Assembly (NCBI RefSeq): GCF_030463535.1
Contig: NC_132893.1
Span: 36,015,837 to 36,079,836 of the forward strand
DNA length: 64,000 nucleotides
Source: Salminus brasiliensis
Taxonomy: Eukaryota; Chordata; Actinopteri; Characiformes; Bryconidae
Reading direction: 5' to 3'
The stretch's first letter is position 1. Each line of letters begins with the position of its first letter. Made by a program: the position numbers and the translations under genes. The notes under the pieces were generated by a model, which searched no databases, had not been told where the DNA came from, and worked only from the letters and a program-made list of their open reading frames with translations. Shown here in pieces: positions 57,765 through 64,000 of this stretch.

Positions 57765-58637
57765 AGAAGTAATCTACAAAGCTGACGACATCTATTAGGA
57801 AACAATCCTAAGACTAGAGTCGCTGTTGATGCTTCGTACACTTCGCCCCCCCCCCCGTAACACTATGGTATTTCTGAAAGACCATCCGAAGCACATCGGC
57901 CGATTAAACAATCTACAATCAGATTAGATTAATAAATAATGAATATTTAATAAATATTGAATATATCATTTTTTTAAAGCAAATTTTTCACATTTTCTAA
58001 CACCTTGGTCCTGCTGATTAACTCCCCCTAGAACTAGCAATGCGGGGAGAGAGCGCCATCTACCCACCCGGACAGAGCATGGCTAGTTGTGCTCTCCTGG
58101 ACTCCAGCTGCTCCTATTAAAACAGTTCTAGATAAATGACTCTAGTCTTCTTTCTGCTCTGAACCGTACCCTTCTTAAACGTCTTGTTAATCCCGACTTG
58201 TCCCTCGGCAAAGTTCTTGTCGCTCTCCACGTAGGGGAACACCCTGCCCTGGTGGATCCAGTAGTAGTCGTGAGAACCGAAGAAGAAAACAGGGAAATCT
58301 CCGATGTCGTGTTTCAGACTCTGGATGTTGGACGGAACCAGACGAGGGTTACAGATTTCAGCGGGCCACCACCTACAACCAAGAGTAAACACACACACAC
58401 ACACACAAACACACAGTGTAAGTTGTGAAGAGCTGGTGGCCGTGCTGCGGTCAGTGCCCGTGTCTGAGCTGTGGGTGTACCTGTAGTTGCCCAGTTTGAC
58501 CCAGACGATCTGTTTGTAGTGGGGCTTCTTTCCCGCTCTGCACTCGCTGCACAGCCACACCCCCTCCGGCATCTCAATGTTCAGGCACGAGGGGTGAAAC
58601 GAGGCGGGGCACGCTTCACAGCACAGGAGTCTTCCTC

Positions 58638-58681
<44 letters not shown>

Positions 58682-61499
58682 ACACATACACACAGGAGAC
58701 ACACATACACAAAAGGGGCACACCTTGTTACTGCGTGCCAGTCAGCTAGCAAACACTAGAGGGCACTATTCTCCAAACCTCACCCAATAGCACACCTGTC
58801 CCGAATGCATGGTGGAATAAACGGGAGGTTGGAGGTGGGTTGCGAGCCCCTATTTTTTTTAAACCCACTATAGGAGATAAAGTCAGAGCTGTGGTTCTAC
58901 AGTGGAGGTTCTAGATAAGCTCCCCCAGTCAGAGCTGTGGTTCTACAGTGGAGGTGAAGGGAAGCAGACGTCTGAAGCTCTAATAAAAGCTCCTCACAGA
59001 AAGTTCTTCACCTAATGGTGATGAAGACGCTGCCTGATGCCTGAGACACGGTTCTACCAGAGTTCTGAGAAGAGTTCGGCTCTAGAACCTGCTTTTAGAA
59101 CCAGATCATTAAAATGGTGGAGGGATACATGCTGCAGGGTGTAGTGCGGCTACAGAAAGTAGTCCCTAAAGAGAACTGCATTAGTTCAGATTCTCTATTC
59201 ACTATTTTACCTTCATCATCATCATCATCATCATCATCATTCCATATAAAACTCAGAAGACTCGTGTAGCTGCACTGGTGGGTTTAGATAGGAGATAAAT
59301 TATGGGCTGTATCTGTGTTGTAGTCATGGCGACAGACGCCTGCTTCCATTCACCTCCACTGTACAGAGATCAGAGTGGGTCAGTTTCTCTACAGTGAAGC
59401 TCGGTTTCACACCGGACCCCCGACTCTGACTGAGCTCATCAGCTATTTTCTGGCTTTTGCTCCTTTTATAGTCAAGCTTTGTGAGTGAAAAACTTCACAA
59501 AAGTGCATTCTGTATGGTTCTAGATTAGGGATTTCCAAAATTGGCCTATAATAGCGTTTGATTAGGGCTTACTGAATGAGAATCCTATGCTGTTCATAAA
59601 AAAAATATATATATTTATCTAGCTAAATGTCATAAAATGCAGAAGGGTTCCTTAAAGAACCTTTTCTTTTTAGTTCTTTTAAGTTAAATAACCCCTTTTT
59701 CAGTGCTAGATAGAACCCTTTTAGACCTTGTGTACCTACCTCTGCATGTTTATATACTGTAGTTCTGTTTTTTGGGACCCCAACACTCTTTGTCCCTCCA
59801 AGACTAAAGTTTGGCCACTCTTATCTATGTTGCTCTCCAATAATATTAATTTAAATATTGGTGGGTGGAACCTGTTGAAAAATGCCTCCCGCCTATCTGT
59901 CCCCAACTGTCCCAGTATAACCAGCTCTCCAGTGAGGGCCTGAGTGAGTACTCCGATTGGTTCAGGCATGCATGCTGTAGGGTGAGGTTTGAGGAATAGA
60001 AGATCTGCTTGTAAAATCCTGTGAGCTTTAGTGCCGCCTGATTAGCGAAGCAGCTGCAGCGAATGGATCACACACAGGACGATGAGGCGCATGCCTGCAT
60101 TTAGAACACCCAAACTAACAGCAGCAACACAAAGCCTTTATTTTGGATGGCAAAACTCAGCTGTGAGCAACAGCAGGTCAAAGAGGACATCACAGAAGAA
60201 TCCAGGGTGGAAAGAAATGTAAATAACTTGCATGCTGCCATCCAAAATACGCTTGGATTCCGGATACAGAAGGATGTGCTCAAGCAAACACGGGGTGATT
60301 TGAAGCAAGCCTACAGCCGAGCAGCTCCAGGACTCAAAATAACCTGCCCTACACCCTCACCTGGGGCAGGTGAGAGAGGAATTCTGTGAAATCCAGGAAA
60401 TTGAGCTGTTCACAGTACTGACTTGTGTGTAAATACGTTAAACAGTGTCCAGTTTATTTTGTCCACTAGCCTTGTAGCTCATTCACTGGCCATTTTATCA
60501 GAAACCCCTACGTCAGCTCCGCAATACAGGTGTACAGTTACAGACTGGAGCTCCACCTGTTGCTGCAGTTTGCCAGCCCCATAACTGTAGTTACAGTGTT
60601 TAGAGGCCACACATATGGTCCTAACCCCCACTTGTTTAGAGATTCCTCCCCCTAATTTGTCCACTTAGTTTGACTGGGACTCCGCCCCCTGATGGTAATT
60701 GGTCCTAATCCACACCTTTGTTTGAGATCCTTTGGTCCAAATTCTTGCTTGGTTTGTTTGGAGATTCCTTCCCCGTACTGTGACCAAGCCCAAGACCTCC
60801 CTCTGACTGTGATTAGTCCTGACCTCTTACTTGTTTGTTCTGAAACCCCTCCCCCTAACTGTGATTGGTCCTAATAAGTGCCTTGTTTGTTCTACGGCCT
60901 CCCCCTGACTGTGATTGGTCCTGATCGCATACTTGTTTGTTCTGAGACTCCTCCTCCTAAGTGTGATTGGTTTTAATCCCTACCTTGTTTGGTTTGAGAC
61001 CCCTCCCCCTAACTGCGATTGGTCCTAATCAGTAAATTGATTCTCTCCTGACCGAGGTTGGTCCTAACCATTGCTCTGCTTGTTCCGGGACCTCGCCTTG
61101 ATTGGGACTGGTCCAGCAGTCACATGGCTGACGCATGCTCACTGCACTTTGCAGGTGCAGAATTGAGCAAGACATACTGTATATGACAGGTGTTTCTAAT
61201 AAAATGGCCAATAAATGTAGCTATGAAGCAGGTGGAGCTGACAGGAGTTATTTCAAGTCCAGCGATTGCATTAGTAACTGCAAAATTATGAAAAACTAAA
61301 ATAAATAAATAAATAAAAATACAGACGGGAGCCAAAACGAAGAGTGTAAATAAAAGCACACAAACAATAAACACTAGATATACCAAGAAAACGTGATGTT
61401 ACCTTTTCCGATATTCTTTTTGGTAGCTGACGAAGAAGAAGGAATCATAGGTAATTTCATCAACTCAGCACGATTTGACTCAGTCAGAAGGTAGTGAGA
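52655..61499 (-). CDS. nsd3: NSD3 histone H3K36 methyltransferase, C-terminal exons (5' part off window)
   Basis: Ten exons join in frame into 1722 nt (573 aa plus stop): 61403-61499, 58481-58637, 58170-58372, 57597-57709, 56313-56582, 55854-55970, 55479-55620, 55094-55200, 54021-54225, 52655-52965. Order: PHD Cys cluster ([16 protein letters not shown]), PWWP2 ([33 protein letters not shown]), AWS Cys-rich region, SET ([38 protein letters not shown]), post-[16 protein letters not shown], then the C5HCH PHD ([20 protein letters not shown]). This is the NSD family, nuclear enzymes that dimethylate H3K36. [28 protein letters not shown] and the neighbours plpp5/ddhd2 favour NSD3 over NSD1/NSD2. 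N-terminal PWWP1 and early PHD exons are absent from the window. The end of the protein is unusually acidic. Confidence 0.95.
53080..53890. repeat. ~82-bp minisatellite in the last nsd3 intron, ~10 copies
   Basis: Unit: GACTGTAATACACTACAGGA, AGCGTAGGGGGCGCTCTATA, ATGCTCTATAATGTTCATAT, GATCCACACGCTCATTCTGA. Some units lack one CTCTATAATG. The same unit recurs in another nsd3 intron at 56020-56270. Confidence 0.93.
54300..55090. other. nsd3 intron, AT-rich, no feature seen
   Basis: Sequence between the post-SET exon and the C-terminal PHD exon. AT-rich with no tandem array and no additional in-frame exon recognised. Confidence 0.55.
55094..55970 (-). CDS. nsd3: nsd3 catalytic SET and post-SET exons
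   Basis: Exon 55854-55970: [18 protein letters not shown]. Exon 55479-55620: [29 protein letters not shown]. Exon 55094-55200: [20 protein letters not shown]. These contain the SAM-binding NHSC and catalytic-tyrosine FNYN motifs. The junction residues read CDIAADTELTF where mammalian NSD3 has a Gly-Met pair, a local substitution at a splice boundary. Confidence 0.94.
55272..55370. repeat. compound TG/TA/CA/TA microsatellite
   Basis: TG run, then TA run, then CA run, then TA run, near-palindromic overall, in the nsd3 intron between the post-SET exon and the NHSC exon. Confidence 0.92.
56015..56270. repeat. ~82-bp minisatellite, 3 copies, second nsd3 intron
   Basis: Same unit and orientation as 53080-53890. 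It ends only about 45 bp before the AWS/SET exon donor at 56312. Confidence 0.92.
56313..56582 (-). CDS. nsd3: nsd3 AWS domain and start of SET
   Basis: A 90-codon phase 0/0 exon. It encodes [40 protein letters not shown] and [17 protein letters not shown]. The zinc-binding cysteines of the AWS domain and the SET-N GRGWGL element are intact. Confidence 0.94.
56625..57592. repeat. GT-rich minisatellite filling an nsd3 intron
   Basis: Units of GTGTGTTGTATGGGAGGAGA and GTGTGTGACATATAGGAGGA with (GT)n expansions. Practically the whole 1014-bp intron between 56583 and 57596 is repeat. The open frames reported on either strand in this area are made of the repeat. Confidence 0.92.
57711..57762. repeat. 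(CA)n microsatellite at nsd3 acceptor
   Basis: About 26 CA units immediately outside the acceptor of exon 57597-57709. Confidence 0.95.
58170..58637 (-). CDS. nsd3: nsd3 PHD end and PWWP2 domain exons
   Basis: Exon 58481-58637 carries the PHD cysteines [14 protein letters not shown] and [18 protein letters not shown]. Exon 58170-58372 carries [14 protein letters not shown] and [20 protein letters not shown], the methyl-lysine reader PWWP fold. The first acceptor lies immediately beside a (CA)n tract and the intron between them contains another short CA run. Confidence 0.93.
58640..58696. repeat. (CA)n microsatellite at nsd3 acceptor
   Basis: CA run with two CATA interruptions, immediately outside the acceptor at 58638. 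Confidence 0.95.
58943..59363 (-). mobile_element. TIR element copy 3
   Basis: Reverse-orientation intact copy of the 47239-47656 element, from CTACAGTGGAGGTGAAGGGA to CCATTCACCTCCACTGTA, preceded by about two 46-bp end repeats (58887-58942). In an nsd3 intron. Confidence 0.85.
59364..60478. other. nsd3 intron, no recognised exon
   Basis: Contains a 77-codon minus frame (59736-59969) and an 80-codon plus frame (60147-60389), neither recognised nor bounded by convincing splice sites in nsd3 phase. Probably old transposon sequence. Confidence 0.45.
60479..61217. mobile_element. TIR-bounded element with internal tandem repeat
   Basis: Left end CACTGGCCATTTTATCAGAA, right end TTTCTAATAAAATGGCCAAT, an inverted pair. 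Between them, 60650-61100 is a degenerate repeat of about 50 bp (CTCCCCCTAACTGTGATTGG, TCCTAATC). The terminal word is the one seen at 24136, 24228 and 40206. Confidence 0.65.
61403..61499 (-). CDS. nsd3: nsd3 first visible exon, pre-PHD linker
   Basis: Encodes [32 protein letters not shown] plus one base. It ends phase 1 at AAAAG|GTAACA and joins perfectly to G|GA GGA AGA at 58637, giving KGGRLLCC. No further cysteine-rich exon was recognised between 61500 and 64000, so the preceding exon is upstream of the window. Confidence 0.85.
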
Positions 61500-61790
61500 C
61501 TTAAAGGTATAAGAACTTAAAACGGTGTCAGTGTGGTCGTGCACTAAGAGCCCTACACGAGACAAACAGGAAAATCCATGAGCAATCACACACTACCCAT
61601 GATCCCGGAAAAACACACAGAGAACACACACCAAGGTAAATAACACACACACACACTTACACACACAGACTCACACTAAAGAGGAGGTAAGAGTCCTGGA
61701 AAGGAAAATATAAATGTGATGAGTGGAGGGGTGTTTCAGAGTTCATCTGGGAGTTTTAAAAATATTAGAGGCTGAAATGCAAATCATAGC

Positions 61791-62340
61791 TATACTATAT
61801 GGACAAAAGTATTGGGACATCTGCTCATTCACTGCTTCTTCTGAAATCAATGGTATTAAAAGAGCTGATTCTACTTCTGTTGGAGTAACTGTCTCTACTG
61901 TCCAGAAAAGAAGACTTTCTACTAGATTTTGGAGGAGGAGCATTGCTGTGAGGATTTGACTGCATTCAGCCACAAGAGCTAGTGTTAGTGAGGTCATGGT
62001 GTTGAATGATGATGATCACCACCCCACCTCACTTTATCATCCCCAACTCCTCAACTCATCCCAAAAGTACTGGATGGAGCTCCTCCTCCATCATTCCAGA
62101 GAACACAGTTCCTCCACTGCTCCACAGCTCCTCAATGCTGGGGGGCTTTATACCCCTCTAGCCCACGCCTGGCATTATTAGGCAGCATGGAGCCAATAGG
62201 GTCATGATGTTGATCTGCTCCAGAGGGTCCTATTCTATTGGCAGTACTTCTTTACAGGGACTAGACAAGCTGTGTGTGCGCATTTGCACATCTGTGTCAG
62301 CAGTGGGTGCAAATTTAAATTGTGGGTGTCCACAAACTTT
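61791..62340 (+). mobile_element. full-length ~545-bp non-autonomous TIR element, copy 2
   Basis: From ATATGGACAAAAGTATTGGG to GGGTGTCCACAAACTTT. Same element as 21996-22543 in the opposite orientation, lying upstream of the first visible nsd3 exon. Confidence 0.75.
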
Positions 62341-63691
62341 ATTTGCACCAAATAATCCTCCAGATTAAGACGGTTCTTATTTTTTTCTACAAAACAACAG
62401 AAAGTGATAATCGGGTGCATCGGTTCCCATGCCGACACCCCCCACCATCAGGATTTCTACAGATAATACAGGAGAACTGGTAACATCCTCTACTCGTGAT
62501 TAGTTCCTAACCTACTAATTAGAGGGAGAGAGTGTCTGTCTACTGGAGGCAGAGGAGGAGGAGCGGTGTATGAATACTAAAGGCTGAAGGTGCGATCAGT
62601 GATACTTCAGCATGTTCGTCCAACTTCAGCCTTCTTAAAGAGCCCATATCACATGTTCTACAGCTGAGGTTCGTGGATTATATTCTGAGTGGGGTTTAAA
62701 AAACAAACTTCATTTTAACACGACCATTTTCCGACAGGCTGTTTTTAGCACTGATACATCGTCAACGTCACACTAAAACCTTGTATCTCCATTTTTGTCG
62801 TTTTTATCTTTTCTCTATAGTGTGAATCTGCAAAGTGTTCTTTACATTATATCAGAATTTCATGATGAATGGACCAATAGAAATGCTCCAAAATAATAAT
62901 GAGATTTCACGTGACAGCGATGATATTGTCTCTGTTCTGAAGCCTCTGGCTGAAGCCTCGTTTAAAAAGAAATCAGAGCTGAAATATTACTTCTTATTTT
63001 AGTTTTGGGATAAATAGGCTGCGCCTTCTAGCTGTAGGCTAATTAAATATGATATAATTATATATATAATTAGACAGTCTCTATGTAAATGTGCTGATAT
63101 TTGTGACATCACAAAAACAAGCTGGGGATTGTGGGAGCGCTGACTGTGTTTACATATGACATCACTCAGGTTTTCTGTGATACTGGCCCTTTAATGCGAC
63201 AAAAGCTGGGTTTATTGTCACTGCTGAGTGAGAGGATACTGTAGAGTAAGGGTGAGAGATATGTATAAAGCTATATACATGTAAAATACAGTTTCTGCAG
63301 TGACTGTATGCTGGATGTTGTTTTCAGGATCTCTTTAACACACTGAATCCTAGGTGTATTCATTCGGTTAGTAATCCTCATGCAGAAACCATTATGGATC
63401 ATTTTATACCGCAGAAGAGCACCTTTAAGGAGTCCCACAGGGGTCTCTTTTAGGGTTGATGAAATTCCTGCTAACTGTGGCAGTAATGTATTTATGAGAG
63501 TGAAGAACTGAACCGTGCACACAGTACTTATGGGGTTTACATGTAATTTTAGGACCTATGCAGGTGTTCAGTGTACTAAACACACACATCACACGCTCTG
63601 AACGGCCCACTGTAACATCATTTATTATTATTAATATAAAACTACATGCAGTCATATCACCCACCCTTATTCTGAGTTTACATTCTGACTG
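62341..63691. other. no recognised gene; old repeat remnants
   Basis: Presumably nsd3 intron. 62640-63190 carries a diverged repeat with GTAGGCTAATTAAATATG and TTGTGACATCAC related to 19870-19920. No PHD- or PWWP-type exon found. Confidence 0.45.
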
Positions 63692-63847
63692 TAGACCAGG
63701 GGAGGGTAATCCTGGGGTGCCGGATTTCTGCAGTTTTGTGCTTTTTCTGCTCAAGCACACCTGATTCAGCTCACCTGTTAACTGCCAGGTTTATCAGGCT
63801 GTTAGAGCAGGGAAATCAGCAGTCCCTGTCGACCCACCCCTGGTCTA
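63692..63847. mobile_element. short TIR element (~156 bp)
   Basis: TAGACCAGGGGAGGGTAATC at the left and GACCCACCCCTGGTCTA at the right form an inverted repeat. Interior GCACACCTGATTCAGCTCAC is typical of a widespread fish repeat. No clear target duplication. Confidence 0.6.
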
Positions 63848-64000
63848 GACGGACGACGGCACAGCAGATATTTTACTTTTTCACTGGTGTTAAAGCAGAA
63901 GTGTCTGAAAAAAGCCGGCAGTATGTAATGATGACAGTGAGAAACCTGAGAAACACTGATGGCACCTTTAAAGCCATGTAGTCAAACACACGAGAGGAAA

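Noticed and set aside
59736-59969. 77-codon minus frame as an additional nsd3 exon
   Set aside because: No match to NSD family sequence, no acceptor/donor in the required phase; the adjoining exons already join directly.
60147-60389. 80-codon plus-strand frame in nsd3 intron
   Set aside because: Looks protein-like in composition (Gln/Lys/Glu rich) but has no recognisable family, no upstream signal and no splice partner; too weak to call.

Overview
The window looks like nuclear DNA of a teleost fish. It has spliced vertebrate genes with GT-AG introns, abundant CA/GT microsatellites, many short TIR elements and tRNA-derived SINEs of the kind common in fish, and unusually dense minisatellites. 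An otophysan (characin or catfish group) is my guess from repeat style only. Nothing bacterial or viral was seen.

Three protein-coding genes can be reconstructed exon by exon, all on the minus strand. ddhd2 (17346-33846) has 17 coding exons that join in frame into 699 codons with WWE, lipase GHSLG, SAM and DDHD parts. plpp5 (39393-43238) has 7 coding exons, 266 codons, and all three PAP2 phosphatase motifs. The 3' part of nsd3 (52655-61499) has 10 visible exons, 573 codons, covering PHD, second PWWP, AWS-SET-postSET and the C-terminal PHD region; its 5' exons lie beyond the right edge. These three genes are also neighbours on human 8p11.23, so this is a conserved block. As I recall the human map, ddhd2 is inverted relative to the other two there, whereas here all three are head-to-tail. 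A lone 74-nt putative first coding exon with an N-myristoylation-type start (3500-3573, minus) suggests a fourth gene running off the left edge.

Layout: 1-17 kb is gene-poor and repeat-rich (about 40-bp repeats at 1-770, a CA/CAG-type VNTR at 6.9-7.9 kb, a 59-unit 30-bp minisatellite at 8.55-10.33 kb, GATCAGAG-type repeats at 13.4-14.0 kb). 17-34 kb is ddhd2, with two large intronic minisatellites and a long foldback element. 34-39 kb holds a 2.3-kb 11-bp satellite just upstream of ddhd2 and a 75-bp tandem array. 39-43 kb is plpp5. 43-48 kb holds a perfect 97-bp hairpin, a degenerate CTAG-rich array and a TIR element. 48-52.6 kb is probably the long nsd3 3' UTR, carrying a TIR element with a SINE nested inside. 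52.6-61.5 kb is nsd3 with the same 82-bp minisatellite in two introns. 61.5-64 kb is intronic or intergenic repeats.

The genes do not form one pathway. ddhd2 is a cytosolic phospholipase/lipase of the early secretory pathway, plpp5 an integral-membrane lipid phosphate phosphatase, and nsd3 a nuclear histone H3K36 methyltransferase. I found no convincing new molecular system. The most interesting material is the repeat biology: minisatellites with higher-order structure, nested insertions, end-expanded TIR elements and a perfect hairpin.
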